Positions 43,985-54,058 are shown, counted from the first letter of the stretch. The stretch: 64,000 bases of DNA from Angustibacter luteus (GCF_039541115.1 NZ_BAABFP010000008.1:248001-312000), one strand, 5' to 3'. Notes: a model not told the origin generated them from the sequence alone. Translations and numbers: made by a program.

Positions 43985-44272
43985 GGGGTCCGGGCGAGGC
44001 GGCCGCCGACCTACGGGCGACTCTCGCAAGCTCGTTTGACGTCGCCCTCCGGTCGCCGTCCGCCTCGCCCTCGCTGCCCTCCGGCGGGCGTCACGACCCG
44101 GCTGCGCCAGGGTGCCGATGCACTCCTGTGCGTGGCTACGAGAGCCCGACGAGGCGCAGCCGAGCCAAGGCCGAGGAGCCGAAGGCGACGAACGGGCCGA
44201 GGGGTACGGCGACGTCAAACGAGCTTGCGAGAGTCGCCGTTCCCCTCGGCCCGTTCGTCGCCGACCCCAGCC
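43985..44272. repeat. Gene-free structured element with 31-bp and 21-bp inverted repeats
   Basis: These 288 bp hold no convincing gene. A 31-bp segment at 44016-44046 is repeated in perfect inverted form at 44208-44238, 161 bp apart. Between them, 44099-44108 pairs with 44153-44162 (10 bp). A second 21-bp perfect pair, 44184-44204 with 44242-44262, encloses the right 31-bp arm and forms its own hairpin. The two foldings exclude each other, so the transcript could have alternative structures. It resembles a dispersed repeat (MITE-like or a relic), but copies elsewhere cannot be checked here. It separates DUF4032 from the convergent rlmB. Confidence 0.7.
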
Positions 44273-45304
44273 CTACGAGCCGTGGGCTCGCCGCCGAGCA
44301 ACTTCGTAGAGCGCGACTCCGGCCGCGACCCCGGCGTTCAGGGACTCGGTGGCGGCGTGCATGGGGATCGACACGATCATGTCGCACTGCTCGCGCACCA
44401 GCCGGGACAGGCCCTTGCCCTCGGAGCCGACCACGATCACCAGCGGGTCGTGCGCCATGGTCAGGTCGGGCAGCTCCAGGTCGCCCTCCATGTCGAGGCC
44501 CACGACGAAGCACCCGGCCTGCTGCAACGACTCGAGCGCCCGGGTCAGGTTGGTGGCGCGCGCGACCGGCAGCCGGGCCGCGGCGCCGGCGGAGGTCTTC
44601 CAGGCTCCGGCGGTCATGCCGGCGGCCCGTCGCTCGGGGACGATCACCCCGTGCCCGCCGAACGCGGCCGCGGACCGGACGACGGCCCCGAGGTTGCGCG
44701 GGTCGGTGACGGCGTCCAGGGCGACGATCAGCGCGGGCTGCCCGGCGTCGTCCGCCGCGGCGAGCAGGTCGGACGGGTGCGCGTACTCGTACGGCGGCAC
44801 CTGCAACGCCAGACCCTGGTGGATGGCGCCGTCGGTGAGCCTGTCGAGCTCGCCGCGAGGGGTCTCGAGGATGTTCAGGCCACGCGAGGTGGCGATCTTC
44901 AGGGACTCCTTGACCCGGTCGTCGGAGTCGATCCGGCTCGCGACGTACATGGCGGTCACCGGGATCTCAGCCCGCAACGCCTCCACGACGCTGTTGCGCC
45001 CCGCGACGACCTCACTGCTCGCCTTGCCGGTGCGCCGCACGGGACGGCCAGGAGCGCGCCCACCGGGTCGACCGCCGGATCGGCCGTCGGACGTCGGGGT
45101 GCGACCACCCTTGGTCAGCGCGGCCTCGCGGCGCTCGGCGCCCCGCTTCCGCTTGGCCGCGATGTGCTTCTCGCGGTCCTCGGCCTTCGGCGTGGGCCCC
45201 TTGCCCTGCAGGCTCTTGCGCTTCTGGCCGCCGGTGCCCACGAGGGGCCCCTTGCGCGACGCGCCCTTGCGCATCGCGCCCTTGCGCTGTGAGTTGCCGG
45301 GCAT
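44273..45304 (-). CDS. rlmB: 23S rRNA 2'-O-methyltransferase RlmB (TrmH/SpoU family)
   Basis: A 343-residue SpoU methyltransferase. The substrate-binding domain starts at [14 protein letters not shown], and the knotted catalytic domain has [37 protein letters not shown] and [22 protein letters not shown]. An N-terminal extension of about 100 residues, very rich in Lys, Arg and Gly, precedes the core; such basic tails occur in actinobacterial RlmB. The ATG shares one base with the cysS stop (TGATG), so the two are coupled. It methylates a guanosine of 23S rRNA. Confidence 0.92.
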   Translation of the reverse strand: MPGNSQRKGAMRKGASRKGPLVGTGGQKRKSLQGKGPTPKAEDREKHIAAKRKRGAERREAALTKGGRTPTSDGRSGGRPGGRAPGRPVRRTGKASSEVVAGRNSVVEALRAEIPVTAMYVASRIDSDDRVKESLKIATSRGLNILETPRGELDRLTDGAIHQGLALQVPPYEYAHPSDLLAAADDAGQPALIVALDAVTDPRNLGAVVRSAAAFGGHGVIVPERRAAGMTAGAWKTSAGAAARLPVARATNLTRALESLQQAGCFVVGLDMEGDLELPDLTMAHDPLVIVVGSEGKGLSRLVREQCDMIVSIPMHAATESLNAGVAAGVALYEVARRRAHGS

Positions 45305-46767
45305 CAGGACTCGCTCTCGGTGTCGGTGGTGCTGCGCAGCAACGACCAGCGGGCCCCTGCAGGTGTGTCCTCGACGGCGATTCCCGCCGCGGTCAACCGG
45401 TCTCGGACGGCGTCGGCGGCGGCGAAGTCGCGGGCGGCGCGGGCGGCCTGGCGGTGGTCCAGCTCGGCCTGCACCAGGGCGGCCAGCGCAACTGCCGTCC
45501 GGTCGTCGTTCGCGCTGGAGCCCTGGTGCCACACCGGGTCCAGCGGGTTCACGCCGAGGACGTCGGTCATCGCCAGCACCGCACCGGCCGCGACCAGCGC
45601 GGTCGCGTCGTCGCCGTCGTCCAGTGCCGTGTTGCCGGCCCGGACGGTGTCGTGCACCACGGCCAGGCCGCCGGAGACGTTGAGGTCGTCATCCATCGCA
45701 GCGGCGAACGCGTCGGGCACCTCGGCGTCGACCGGCAGCTCACCGACCCGGGCCGCCCGGCCGAGGAAGTGCTCGATCCGCTCCACCGCGGTCTCGGCCT
45801 CGCGCAGCGAGTCCGGCGTGTACTCGATCATCGAGCGGTAGTGCGCCGCGCCGAGGTAGTAGCGCAGGGCCAGCGGCCGCACCGACTTCAGCACCTCGGA
45901 CACGATGAGCGAGTTGCCCAGCGACTTGCTCATCTTCTCGCCGCCGATGGTGACCCACCCGTTGTGCAGCCAGTACCGGGCGAAGCCGAGACCCGCCGCG
46001 TGCGACTGGGCCTGCTCGTTCTCGTGGTGCGGGAACCGCAGGTCGACCCCACCGCCGTGGATGTCGAACGTGTCGCCGAGGTACTTGCGGGCCATCGCGG
46101 AGCACTCCAGGTGCCAGCCGGGCCGCCCGCGCCCGAACGGCGACGTCCAGCTCGCCGACTCGGGCTCGCCGGCCTTGTGGCCCTTCCACAGCGCGAAGTC
46201 GCGGGCGTCCCGCTTGCCGCGCGGGTCGGCGTCCTCCGCGGGGTTCATGTCGTCGATCTTCTGGTGGGTGAGCGAGCCGTACTCGGGCCAGGACTTCACC
46301 TCGAAGTAGACGTCGCCGGCGCCCTCGCCGCCGCCCGCCCCGTCGTCGTCGCCCGGGTAGGCGTAGCCGGCGTCCACGAGGGTCTGCATCAGCTCGACCA
46401 TCTCGGGGATGTGCCCGGTGGCGCGCGGCTCGTAGGTGGCCGGGAGCACGCCCAGGGCGTCCAGCGCCGCCGAGGTCTGCCGCTCGAAGGTGTACGCCCA
46501 GGCGAACCAGTCGACCCCGGCGGCCTCGGACTTGGCGAGGATCTTGTCGTCGATGTCCGTGACGTTGCGGACCAGGGTGACCTCGAGGTCGTGCCCGCGG
46601 GTCAGCCAGCGGCGCAGGATGTCGAAGGCCACGGTGAACCGGACGTGACCGATGTGCGGCGCCCCCTGCACCGTGAGCCCGCAGATGTACAGCCCAGCCC
46701 GACCAGGCTGCAGCGGCTCGAAGTCACGCAGCTCACGCGTGGCGGTGTCGTAAAGGCGAAGGCTCAC
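45304..46767 (-). CDS. cysS: Cysteinyl-tRNA synthetase
   Basis: A 487-residue class I synthetase. The zinc-binding [16 protein letters not shown] contains the HIGH motif, [11 protein letters not shown] is the KMSKS loop, and the zinc-binding FPHHENE region is present. The C-terminal DALR domain is of normal size. The GTG start at 46767 is only 53 bp from the divergent mscR start; no clear Shine-Dalgarno is seen, but a TAACCT hexamer lies six bases upstream, so a leaderless message is possible. It is followed by rlmB. Confidence 0.96.
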   Translation of the reverse strand: MSLRLYDTATRELRDFEPLQPGRAGLYICGLTVQGAPHIGHVRFTVAFDILRRWLTRGHDLEVTLVRNVTDIDDKILAKSEAAGVDWFAWAYTFERQTSAALDALGVLPATYEPRATGHIPEMVELMQTLVDAGYAYPGDDDGAGGGEGAGDVYFEVKSWPEYGSLTHQKIDDMNPAEDADPRGKRDARDFALWKGHKAGEPESASWTSPFGRGRPGWHLECSAMARKYLGDTFDIHGGGVDLRFPHHENEQAQSHAAGLGFARYWLHNGWVTIGGEKMSKSLGNSLIVSEVLKSVRPLALRYYLGAAHYRSMIEYTPDSLREAETAVERIEHFLGRAARVGELPVDAEVPDAFAAAMDDDLNVSGGLAVVHDTVRAGNTALDDGDDATALVAAGAVLAMTDVLGVNPLDPVWHQGSSANDDRTAVALAALVQAELDHRQAARAARDFAAADAVRDRLTAAGIAVEDTPAGARWSLLRSTTDTESES

Positions 46768-46807
46768 CGGTCAAGGTTACCGGTGGTCACGGGCCGCTCG
46801 TGACCCG

Positions 46808-46813
46808 TAGATT
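46808..46813 (+). promoter_or_regulatory. -10 element of a probably leaderless mscR transcript
   Basis: TAGATT lies seven bases before the ATG of mscR, with no ribosome-binding site between. The -35 region is weak (GGTCAC 17 nt upstream). The spacing puts the transcription start at or next to the A of the start codon. Confidence 0.4.
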
Positions 46814-46820
46814 CGCCGAC

Positions 46821-47906
46821 ATGCCGCAGACAGTGCAGGGAGTCATCGCGCGCGCCAAGGGCGCCGCCGTCGAGCTGGTCGAGATCGTCGTCCCGGACCC
46901 GGGGCCAGGTGAGGCCGTCGTCGCCGTCCAGGCCTGTGGGGTGTGCCACACGGACCTGCACTACCGGGAGGGCGGGATCAACGACGACTTCCCGTTCCTG
47001 CTCGGTCACGAGGCGGCCGGGGTCGTCGAGGCGGTCGGTGAGGGCGTCACGGACGTCGCACCGGGCGACTTCGTGATCCTGAACTGGCGCGCCGTGTGCG
47101 GGTCCTGCCGGGCCTGTCTCAAGGGCAGGCCCTGGTACTGCTTCAACACCCACAACGCGACCCAGCGGATGACCCTGACCGACGGCACCGAGCTGTCCCC
47201 CGCCCTCGGCATCGGGGCATTCGTCGAGAAGACGCTCGTGCACGCCGGGCAGTGCACCAAGGTCGACCCGGCCGCGCCGGCCACCGCCGCCGGGCTGCTC
47301 GGCTGCGGGGTCATGGCCGGCTTCGGTGCGGCCGTGAACACCGGCGGCGTCGGCCGCGGCGACTCGGTGGCCGTGATCGGCTGCGGCGGGGTCGGCAACG
47401 CGGCCATCGCGGGCTCGGTGCTGGCCGGGGCCAGCACCGTGATCGCCGTGGACGTCGATGACCGGAAGCTGGAGTGGGCCAAGGGCTTCGGCGCCACGCA
47501 CACGGTGAACAGCCGCGAGCGGGACGCCGTCGAGGCGATCCGGGAGCTCACCGGCGGGTTCGGTGCGGACGTCGTCGTGGAGGCCGTGGGCCGTCCGGAG
47601 ACCTACGAGCAGGCGTTCTACGCGCGCGACCTGGCCGGCACCGTCGTCCTGGTGGGCGTGCCGACGCCGGACCTGAAGGTCGAGCTGCCGATGATCGAGA
47701 TCTTCGGCCGCGGCGGCGCGCTGAAGTCCAGCTGGTACGGCGACTGCCTGCCCAGCCGGGACTTCCCGATGCTCATCGACCTCTACCGGCAGGGCCGCTT
47801 CGACCTCGACGGCTTCGTCAGCGAGACCATCGGCCTCGGCGACATCGAGGCCGCGTTCGAGAAGATGCACCGCGGCGAGGTCCTGCGCTCGGTCGTCGTG
47901 CTGTGA
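46821..47906 (+). CDS. mscR: S-(hydroxymethyl)mycothiol dehydrogenase
   Basis: A 361-residue zinc MDR enzyme. Catalytic zinc ligands are Cys42 and His63/Glu64; the structural zinc loop has Cys93, 96, 99 and 107; the NAD motif is GCGGVGNAA. The sequence follows the mycothiol-dependent formaldehyde dehydrogenase group rather than the glutathione type. It oxidises the formaldehyde-mycothiol adduct. The ATG at 46821 is preferred to the in-frame GTG at 46800. The gene is coupled to a metallo-beta-lactamase-fold hydrolase (GTGA overlap), a known partner. Confidence 0.93.
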   Translation: MPQTVQGVIARAKGAAVELVEIVVPDPGPGEAVVAVQACGVCHTDLHYREGGINDDFPFLLGHEAAGVVEAVGEGVTDVAPGDFVILNWRAVCGSCRACLKGRPWYCFNTHNATQRMTLTDGTELSPALGIGAFVEKTLVHAGQCTKVDPAAPATAAGLLGCGVMAGFGAAVNTGGVGRGDSVAVIGCGGVGNAAIAGSVLAGASTVIAVDVDDRKLEWAKGFGATHTVNSRERDAVEAIRELTGGFGADVVVEAVGRPETYEQAFYARDLAGTVVLVGVPTPDLKVELPMIEIFGRGGALKSSWYGDCLPSRDFPMLIDLYRQGRFDLDGFVSETIGLGDIEAAFEKMHRGEVLRSVVVL

Positions 47907-48523
47907 GCGGCGACGTCCGGATCGACCGGGCCGTGCTGTCCGGCACGTTCTCGCTGGACGGCGAGACCTTCGACGTCGACAACAACCTCTGGGTGCTCGG
48001 CGACGACGACGAGTGCGTGGTCATCGACGCCCCGCACGACCGGGACGCCATCGCCGAGGTCGTCGGCGACCGGGACGTCCTGGCCATCCTGTGCACGCAC
48101 GCCCACGACGACCACGTGCGGGTCGCGCCGGCGCTGGCCGACCACTTCGGCGCGCCGGTGCTGCTGCACCCGGACGACCTGCCCGTGTGGCGGCTGACCC
48201 ACCCCGGCCGGATGCCGGACGGCGACCTCGCCGACGGTCAGGTGATCACCGTCGCCGGCACCGACGTCCAGGTCATCCACACCCCGGGGCACGCACCCGG
48301 TGCGGTCTGCTTCTTCGTCCCGTCGCTCGGCACCGTGTTCACCGGCGACACGCTGTTCCAGGGCGGTCCGGGCGCCACCGGGCGCAGCTTCAGCGACCTC
48401 CCGACCATCGTGCGCTCGATCCGCGAGCGCCTGCTCACGCTGCCGCCGGACACCGTCGTCCGGACCGGCCACGGCGACTCGACCACGATCGCCGCCGAGG
48501 CGCCGAACATCCCCGTCCTGTGA
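47903..48523 (+). CDS. MBL-fold hydrolase coupled to mscR
   Basis: A 206-residue metallo-beta-lactamase-fold protein. The metal motif is HAHDDH (66-71), with later ligands in [15 protein letters not shown] and TGHGDST, so a dinuclear centre should be intact. Its GTG start overlaps the mscR stop. The position suggests hydrolysis of S-formylmycothiol after the dehydrogenase step, but this is inference. It converges with ispF across 5 bp. Confidence 0.88.
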   Translation: MSGDVRIDRAVLSGTFSLDGETFDVDNNLWVLGDDDECVVIDAPHDRDAIAEVVGDRDVLAILCTHAHDDHVRVAPALADHFGAPVLLHPDDLPVWRLTHPGRMPDGDLADGQVITVAGTDVQVIHTPGHAPGAVCFFVPSLGTVFTGDTLFQGGPGATGRSFSDLPTIVRSIRERLLTLPPDTVVRTGHGDSTTIAAEAPNIPVL

Positions 48524-48528
48524 CGTGC

Positions 48529-49029
48529 TCAGGGGCGGGGGACGACGAGGGCCGTGGCGATCGCGGCGACGCCCTCGCCCCGTCCGGTCAGGCCGAGCCC
48601 GTCGGACGTCGTCGCGCTCAGCGAGACCGGCGCCCCGCAGGCCGCTGACAGCGCCGTCTCGGCCTCGGCCCGGCGCGCCCCCAGCCGGGGGCGGTTGCCG
48701 ACCAGCTGGACGGCGACGTTGCCGATCTCGAACCCGGCGGCGCGCACGAGTCGCGCGGCCTCGGCCAGCAGCACCACGCCCGCCGCCCCGGCCCACTGCG
48801 GCTGCGACGTCCCGAACTGGGTGCCGACGTCCCCGATCCCGGCCGCGGAGAACAGGGCGTCACAGCAGGCGTGCGCGACGACGTCGGCGTCCGAGTGCCC
48901 CTCGAGCCCGCGTTCGCCCGGCCAGTCCAGCCCGGCGACCCGCATCGGGCGGTCGCTGCCCTCCGCAGCGAAGGCGTGCACGTCGGTGCCGACGCCGACG
49001 CGCGGCAGGCCTGAGCTCGAGGACGTCAC
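48529..49029 (-). CDS. ispF: 2-C-methyl-D-erythritol 2,4-cyclodiphosphate synthase
   Basis: A 166-residue IspF of the MEP isoprenoid pathway. [10 protein letters not shown] and [17 protein letters not shown] hold the zinc ligands, and [20 protein letters not shown] matches the C-terminal signature. It makes the cyclic diphosphate from CDP-ME 2-phosphate. The GTG start overlaps the ispD stop (GTGA). Confidence 0.96.
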   Translation of the reverse strand: MTSSSSGLPRVGVGTDVHAFAAEGSDRPMRVAGLDWPGERGLEGHSDADVVAHACCDALFSAAGIGDVGTQFGTSQPQWAGAAGVVLLAEAARLVRAAGFEIGNVAVQLVGNRPRLGARRAEAETALSAACGAPVSLSATTSDGLGLTGRGEGVAAIATALVVPRP

Positions 49030-49694
49030 GGCGAGAGCCTAGTGAGCAGCCACTCCGCGAGCGCCAGGTCCTCGGCGGTCGTCACCTTCAACGCCAGCGG
49101 GTCGCCCTCGACCAGCCGGACCCGCACCCCGAGCCGCTCGACCAGCGCGGCGTCGTCCGTGGCCGCGCTGTCGCCGGCGGCGGCGTGCGCCCGCTCGAGC
49201 AGGGCCCGCTCGAAGCCCTGCGGGGTCTGCACCCGGCGCAGCGGCGCGCGGTCGACGGTGCCCACCACCAGGCCGGACGCGTCGACCTCCTTGACGGTGT
49301 CCACCACGGGCAGGCCGGGGACGACGGCGGGCGAGTCCGCCGTCACCGCCGACGCCACCCGGGCGACGAGCGCCGCGGGGGCCAGGCAGCGGGCCGCGTC
49401 GTGCACGAGGACGACGTCGACGTCGGCGGGCAGCGCGGCGAGCCCGGCGGCCACGGAGTCCTGGCGCTCGGCGCCGCCGGCCACCACCTGGGCCGCGTCA
49501 CCGAGCAGCGCCTGGGTCTGGCCGACCAGGGCGTCCGGCACGACCGCCACGATGGCGCGCACCCCGCCGTCGCGCAGCCGGGCGACCGCGTGCTCCAGCA
49601 GGGTCACCCCGGCCAGCTGCACGAACGCCTTGGGGCGGTCGGCGCCGAGCCGGCTGCCCGAGCCGGCGGCCACCACCACGGCGCCGGTCGTCAC
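49026..49694 (-). CDS. ispD: 2-C-methyl-D-erythritol 4-phosphate cytidylyltransferase
   Basis: A 222-residue IspD. The CTP-binding loop [18 protein letters not shown], the HDAARCLAP motif and the VDTVKEVD and RVQTPQGF segments are conserved. It couples CTP to methylerythritol phosphate. It starts 7 bp downstream of the PIN/TRAM gene and is translationally coupled to ispF. Confidence 0.95.
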   Translation of the reverse strand: MTTGAVVVAAGSGSRLGADRPKAFVQLAGVTLLEHAVARLRDGGVRAIVAVVPDALVGQTQALLGDAAQVVAGGAERQDSVAAGLAALPADVDVVLVHDAARCLAPAALVARVASAVTADSPAVVPGLPVVDTVKEVDASGLVVGTVDRAPLRRVQTPQGFERALLERAHAAAGDSAATDDAALVERLGVRVRLVEGDPLALKVTTAEDLALAEWLLTRLSP

Positions 49695-49701
49695 GACGGG
49701 C

Positions 49702-50784
49702 TCACGAGGTCTGCGGGCGGCTGAACACCATCCGCCCGTTCGCGGTGGTCAGCACGCTGGTGACGACGACGGCGACGTCCTGGCCGACGCGGTCCCGGGA
49801 GCGCTCGGCGACGACCATCGTGCCGTCGTCCAGGTAGCCGACGGCCTGGCCCGGCTCCTTGCCGGCCTTGAGCAGGTTGACCCGGACGACGTCCCCGGCG
49901 GTCACCGGGGGACGCAGTGCCAGGGCGAGGGCGTGCAGGTTCATCACCGAGACGCCGGCCAGAGCGGCGGCCTTGGCGAGGTTGGTGTCCAGCGTGACCA
50001 GGACGGCCCGGCGGTCCAGGCACATCCGGACCAGCTTGGCGTCGACGTCCGGCACCTCCCGGGCGGCGTCCGGCACCACTTCCAGGTCGACGTCGCGCTG
50101 GCGGCGCAGGGCGTCGAGCGCCTCCAGGCCGCGCCGGCCGCGCGCCCGGCGCAGGTCGTCGCCGGCGTCGGCCAGCCCCTGCAGCTCGTCGAGCACCGGC
50201 TGGGGCACCAGGAACGAGCCGGTCAGGAAGCCGGCGGTGACGACGTCCACGATCCGTCCGTCGATGGCCACGGACGTGTCGAGGATCCGCTCCCCCGAGC
50301 CGGCCCGGGAGCCGCCGGACAGGCCGGCCTGCGCCCCGAACAGGGCCAGCAGGTCGTGTCGGCGGGCCACGCCGATCCGGTAGCCGAGCAGGGCGAGGGT
50401 GACGATGATGAAGCCGAACAGCGGGAGCATGACCACCTGGCTGCCGATCAGCAGCAGCGGCCAGGTCACCGCGGCCGCGAGCAGCACGCCGAGAGCGGCG
50501 CCGATCATGCCCGACAGGACCTGCTCGGTGGAGCGCTGGCGCAGGTTCCGCTCGGTCGCGGCCACGGAGCGAACGGTGAGCCGGGCGACGACCCCGCCCA
50601 GCACGTAGCCGATCGCGGCGCCGAGCAGCACCCCTGCACCCACGGCGTCCAGCGGGCCGAGCCGGACGTCGGTCGGCTCGGCCGCGACAGCGATCTGGTA
50701 GCCGAGGCCCGCGAAGAAGACGACGACGAACAGGCGCAGCAGCTCGATGACCCCGACGGGCACTCGCACGGGACGTGGGTTCAC
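49702..50784 (-). CDS. PIN/TRAM domain membrane protein (YacL-like)
   Basis: A 360-residue protein. Four hydrophobic helices (about 10-150) precede a PIN nuclease-type domain (ERILDTSVAIDGRIVDVV, with Asp in LDTS and later acidic residues in DVDAKLV and VTLDTN) and a C-terminal TRAM RNA-binding domain (PGQAVGYLDDGTMVVAE). This YacL-type architecture is found beside carD and ispD in many actinomycetes and firmicutes. The nuclease substrate is unknown. Confidence 0.9.
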   Translation of the reverse strand: MNPRPVRVPVGVIELLRLFVVVFFAGLGYQIAVAAEPTDVRLGPLDAVGAGVLLGAAIGYVLGGVVARLTVRSVAATERNLRQRSTEQVLSGMIGAALGVLLAAAVTWPLLLIGSQVVMLPLFGFIIVTLALLGYRIGVARRHDLLALFGAQAGLSGGSRAGSGERILDTSVAIDGRIVDVVTAGFLTGSFLVPQPVLDELQGLADAGDDLRRARGRRGLEALDALRRQRDVDLEVVPDAAREVPDVDAKLVRMCLDRRAVLVTLDTNLAKAAALAGVSVMNLHALALALRPPVTAGDVVRVNLLKAGKEPGQAVGYLDDGTMVVAERSRDRVGQDVAVVVTSVLTTANGRMVFSRPQTS

Positions 50785-50812
50785 GGCACTCAGTGTGACG
50801 GACTCAGGGACG

Positions 50813-50851
50813 CGAAACGGCGGGGCACCCCGATGGGGCCCCGCCGTTTCG
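50813..50851 (-). terminator. Terminator after carD
   Basis: CGAAACGGCGGGGC (50813-50826) pairs fully with GCCCCGCCGTTTCG (50838-50851), a 14-bp stem, with CCC/GGG pairing inside the loop. It lies 15 bp downstream of the carD stop on the minus strand. The U-poor tail is typical for high GC. Confidence 0.7.
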
Positions 50852-50865
50852 GCGACTCGGTTGGC

Positions 50866-51348
50866 TCAGGAGGCCAGGACCTCGTCGAGGATCGCCTCGG
50901 CCTTGTCCTCGTTGGTGTGCTCGGCGAGCGCGAGCTCGCTCACCAGGATCTGCCGGGCCTTGGCCAGCATGCGCTTCTCGCCGGCGGACAGGCCGCGGTC
51001 CTTGTCGCGGCGCCACAGGTCGCGGACGACCTCGGCAACCTTGATGACGTCACCGGAGGCCAGCTTCTCGAGGTTCGCCTTGTAGCGGCGCGACCAGTTG
51101 GTCGGCTCCTCCGCGTGCGGGGTGCGCAGGACCTCGAACACGCGGTCCAGGCCCTCCTGCCCGACGACGTCGCGGACACCCACGAGGTCGAGGTTCTCGG
51201 CTGGTACTTCGATGGTCAGGTCACCTTGGGCGATCTTCAGGACAAGATAGATCTTGTCCTCCCCCTTGATCGTGCGGGTCTTGACCTCTTCGATCACTGC
51301 TGCCCCGTGGTGCGGGTAGACGACCGTCTCGCCGACTGTGAAGACCAT
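50866..51348 (-). CDS. carD: CarD family transcription regulator
   Basis: A 160-residue CarD. The N-terminal RNA-polymerase-interacting Tudor-like domain is [20 protein letters not shown], with the helical DNA-binding C-terminal domain containing [17 protein letters not shown] and [25 protein letters not shown]. CarD stabilises open complexes at rRNA and other promoters and is essential in mycobacteria. The ATG has AAAGGGGA upstream. It is the first gene of the carD-PIN/TRAM-ispD-ispF order, although a terminator follows it. Confidence 0.96.
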   Translation of the reverse strand: MVFTVGETVVYPHHGAAVIEEVKTRTIKGEDKIYLVLKIAQGDLTIEVPAENLDLVGVRDVVGQEGLDRVFEVLRTPHAEEPTNWSRRYKANLEKLASGDVIKVAEVVRDLWRRDKDRGLSAGEKRMLAKARQILVSELALAEHTNEDKAEAILDEVLAS

Positions 51349-51611
51349 GTGCTCTTATCCCCTTTCGCGGGTCTCCAGAATATCACGCGAATCCGGGCAC
51401 GCAGAAGGTGTCAGATCTGTATTCCTGCAGGTCAGAGGCCCTCTTTGTCACCTCACGGGGTCTTGACAGACCCGAATTCGCATGCTTCGCGCGCGTAGGA
51501 GGACGGCCTGCCGGCCCACCCGGACGCCGGCCCGATACGCTGTGCGACGGGTTCGGCCGACACCGGTCGGACCATGCCAGCCGGTCGCCAGATCCGAGGA
51601 GTGTCGTCGCC

Positions 51612-52088
51612 GTGATGCGTCCCAGCCGCCGGGCTCTGGTGGCCCTCACCCTCGCCGGATCGATGACCACCCTGACGGCCTGCGCCGCCTTCTCACCGAT
51701 CACCACCGATGAGAACTACGACGCCGCGAACGGGGTCACCGCCACGGTCGGCAGCGTCGTCGGCCGCGACCTCGTGGTGATCGGCGACAAGGGCAAGGAG
51801 GGGCTGCTGTCCGGTGGCCTGGTGAACCAGGGCCAGGAGGACGTCAGCGTCGTCATCACTGCCAAGGGCCAGCCGCAGCCGGTCACTGTCATGGTGCCCA
51901 GGGGCGGGCTCGTCAGCCTGGGCAGTGGCGCCGACCAGACCAGCGTGGTCGTCGGCAACCTGACCGTCGCTCCCGGCTCGCTGCTGGACGTGACGTTCTC
52001 CAGCCCGACCGGCGGCGACGTCGTCACCGGCGTCCCGGTCCTGACGCCGACCGCCGAGTACGCGACGGTCACCCCCACCGCCGACTGA
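51612..52088 (+). CDS. Lipoprotein of unknown function
   Basis: A protein of about 158 residues with a lipoprotein signal (basic start, LVALTLAGS core, lipobox LTAC). The mature part (about 130 residues) is beta-rich (GVTATVGSVVGRDLVVI, VSVVITAKGQPQPVTVMVPRGG) and ends in a Thr/Pro tail. I recognise no catalytic motif. GTG (51612) and ATG (51615) are adjacent; AGGAG ten bases upstream of the GTG makes it slightly better. It is divergent from carD and convergent with regX3. Confidence 0.7.
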   Translation: MMRPSRRALVALTLAGSMTTLTACAAFSPITTDENYDAANGVTATVGSVVGRDLVVIGDKGKEGLLSGGLVNQGQEDVSVVITAKGQPQPVTVMVPRGGLVSLGSGADQTSVVVGNLTVAPGSLLDVTFSSPTGGDVVTGVPVLTPTAEYATVTPTAD

Positions 52089-52103
52089 CCGTCCGGGCGA
52101 CGC

Positions 52104-52784
52104 TCAGGCGTCCAGCTTGTAGCCCAGCCCCCGCACGGTGGTCAGCATGGTCGGGTGGCCCGGATCGGGCTCGATCTTGGCGCGCAACCGCTTGACGTGC
52201 ACGTCCAGGGTCTTGGTGTCGCCGACGTAGTCGCTGCCCCACACCCGGTCGATCAGCTGGATCCGGGTGAGCACCCGCCCCACGTTGCGTAGCAGCAGCT
52301 CCAGCAGCTCGAACTCCTTGAGCGGCAACGCCACCGCCGCGCCGTCCACCGTGACGACGTGCCGCTCGACGTCCATCCGGACCCGTCCGGCGTGCAGCGT
52401 GGGCGCCAGCAGCTCCTCCGGCTCCTGGAGCCGGCGCAGCACCGCCTTGACCCGGGCCAGCAGCTCGCGGCTGGAGTAGGGCTTGGTGACGTAGTCGTCG
52501 GCGCCCAGCTCGAGGCCGACGACCTTGTCGATCTCGGAGTCCTTCGCGGTCAGCATGATGATCGGGACCTGGCTCTGCGCCCGCAGCCGCCGGCACACCT
52601 CGGTGCCGGACAGGCCCGGCAGCATGAGGTCGAGCAGCACGAGGTCCGCGCCGGCCCGGGCGAACTCGTCGAGCGCCTGCTGCCCGTCGGCGGCGACCGC
52701 GACCTCGTACCCCTCCTTGCGCAGCAGGTACGACAACGGGTCGGAGAAGGACTCTTCGTCCTCCACGACGAGGATGCGGCTCAT
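52104..52784 (-). CDS. regX3: Phosphate-responsive response regulator RegX3
   Basis: A 226-residue OmpR/PhoB-type regulator. The receiver has phospho-acceptor Asp52 (LVLLDLMLPGLSG), the acidic pair in VVEDEE and Lys in MLTAKD. The winged helix ends with TVRGLGYKLDA. The ATG overlaps the stop of senX3 (ATGA). With SenX3 it controls phosphate starvation genes. Confidence 0.94.
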   Translation of the reverse strand: MSRILVVEDEESFSDPLSYLLRKEGYEVAVAADGQQALDEFARAGADLVLLDLMLPGLSGTEVCRRLRAQSQVPIIMLTAKDSEIDKVVGLELGADDYVTKPYSSRELLARVKAVLRRLQEPEELLAPTLHAGRVRMDVERHVVTVDGAAVALPLKEFELLELLLRNVGRVLTRIQLIDRVWGSDYVGDTKTLDVHVKRLRAKIEPDPGHPTMLTTVRGLGYKLDA

Positions 52785-53953
52785 CCGCGGGCCTCCTGGT
52801 TGGTCGGGTGAGCGGTGGACTCGGCGAGGTCGGTGGGCGCCGCGGGCAGCCGCATGGTGAACGTCGACCCCTGCCCGGGCTGGCTCCAGACGGTGACCTC
52901 GCCGCCGTGGTTGGCACTGACGTGCTTGACGATCGCGAGGCCGAGGCCGGTGCCGCCGGTGCTGCGCGAACGGGCCGGGTCCACGCGGTAGAAGCGCTCG
53001 AAGATGCGGACCTGCTCCTCCTCGGAGATGCCCACGCCCTGGTCGCTGACCTGCACCTCGACCAGTCCGTGGTGCAGCGTGACGGCGACGGCGACGCGGG
53101 TGCCGTGCCCCGAGTAGGCGATGGCGTTGTCGACCAGGTTGCGCAGCGCCGTCATCAGCAGGTCACGGTCGCCGAACACGCGGGCTGCCGGGTCGCCCGA
53201 GACGGCGAGCTCGACGTCCTTGGCCGCGGCGACCAGCCGGCAGCGGTCCACCGCCTCGGCCACGACCTCGTCGATCGACACCATCTGCGGTGCGTGCAGG
53301 GTGTCGGCGACCTGCAGCCGCGAGAGGTCCACGATCTCCTGGACGAGCCGGCTCAGCCGGCCCGCCTCGACCTGCATCCGGGCCGCGAAGCGCTGCACCG
53401 CGGCCGGGTCGTCGCTGGCGTCCTGCACGGCCTCGGCCAGCAGCGACAGGCCGCCGACGGGGGTCTTGAGCTCGTGGCTGACGTTCGCCACGAAGTCCCG
53501 GCGCACCTCCTCGACGCGGTGCGCCGCCGTGCGGTCCTCGACCAGCAGCAGGAGCAGGCCGCCGGACAGCGGAGCCACCCGCGCGCGCACGGTCAGCCGG
53601 GCCGGGCCGAGCGGACCGCGCGCCAGCTCGAGCTCGCTCTCCCGGATGACTCCGTCCCGGCGCACCTGGCGGACCAGGTGCCGCAGCTCGGGGTGGGTCA
53701 GGTCGGACCCGGAGACGATGCCGTAGGCGTACGCCGCCGGGCTGGCCTTGAGCACCGAGTCGTCGCCCGCCACCACCACGGCGCTCTCGCGCAGCACGGC
53801 CAGCACGTCGGCGACGCCGCGCGGGACGGCCGGCTCCGGTTGTACCGGGACGGCCTGCTGCGCCCGCTCGGACCAGCGGACCGCGAGAAGGGCCACCGCA
53901 CCCAGTGCGAGACCGGCGACGCCACCCAGCGTCGCTGCCGTTGCTGCATCCAC
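52781..53953 (-). CDS. senX3: Sensor histidine kinase SenX3
   Basis: A 390-residue histidine kinase. One N-terminal hydrophobic segment (about 6-26), a PAS-like sensing region (about 45-140), the H-box FVANVSHELKTPVGG with His160, N-box LVDNAIAYSG, and the G boxes in DQGVGI and GGTGLGLAIVKHV are all intact. Only one clear membrane segment is visible near the N-terminus. The GTG at 53953 is the start. It is divergent from phoU across the PHO-box region. Confidence 0.93.
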   Translation of the reverse strand: MDAATAATLGGVAGLALGAVALLAVRWSERAQQAVPVQPEPAVPRGVADVLAVLRESAVVVAGDDSVLKASPAAYAYGIVSGSDLTHPELRHLVRQVRRDGVIRESELELARGPLGPARLTVRARVAPLSGGLLLLLVEDRTAAHRVEEVRRDFVANVSHELKTPVGGLSLLAEAVQDASDDPAAVQRFAARMQVEAGRLSRLVQEIVDLSRLQVADTLHAPQMVSIDEVVAEAVDRCRLVAAAKDVELAVSGDPAARVFGDRDLLMTALRNLVDNAIAYSGHGTRVAVAVTLHHGLVEVQVSDQGVGISEEEQVRIFERFYRVDPARSRSTGGTGLGLAIVKHVSANHGGEVTVWSQPGQGSTFTMRLPAAPTDLAESTAHPTNQEARG

Positions 53954-54025
53954 GGCACCAGCGTACGCACGATCTGGACGGGGTCCGTGCCACGCGCGGG
54001 TCGCTGACCTGCGACTTCAGCGAAT

Positions 54026-54058
54026 GTTCACCTCGGCACTGGCATCCGTTCACCAGGT
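54026..54058. promoter_or_regulatory. PHO box between senX3 and phoU
   Basis: GTTCACC occurs at 54026-54032 and again at 54048-54054, exactly 22 bp apart. Read as 11-nt direct repeats this is GTTCACCTCGG, CACTGGCATCC, GTTCACCAGGT, with a degenerate middle unit. This is the structure known from Streptomyces PHO boxes. It lies about 18 bp upstream of the phoU start and on the divergent side of senX3. Confidence 0.75.
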
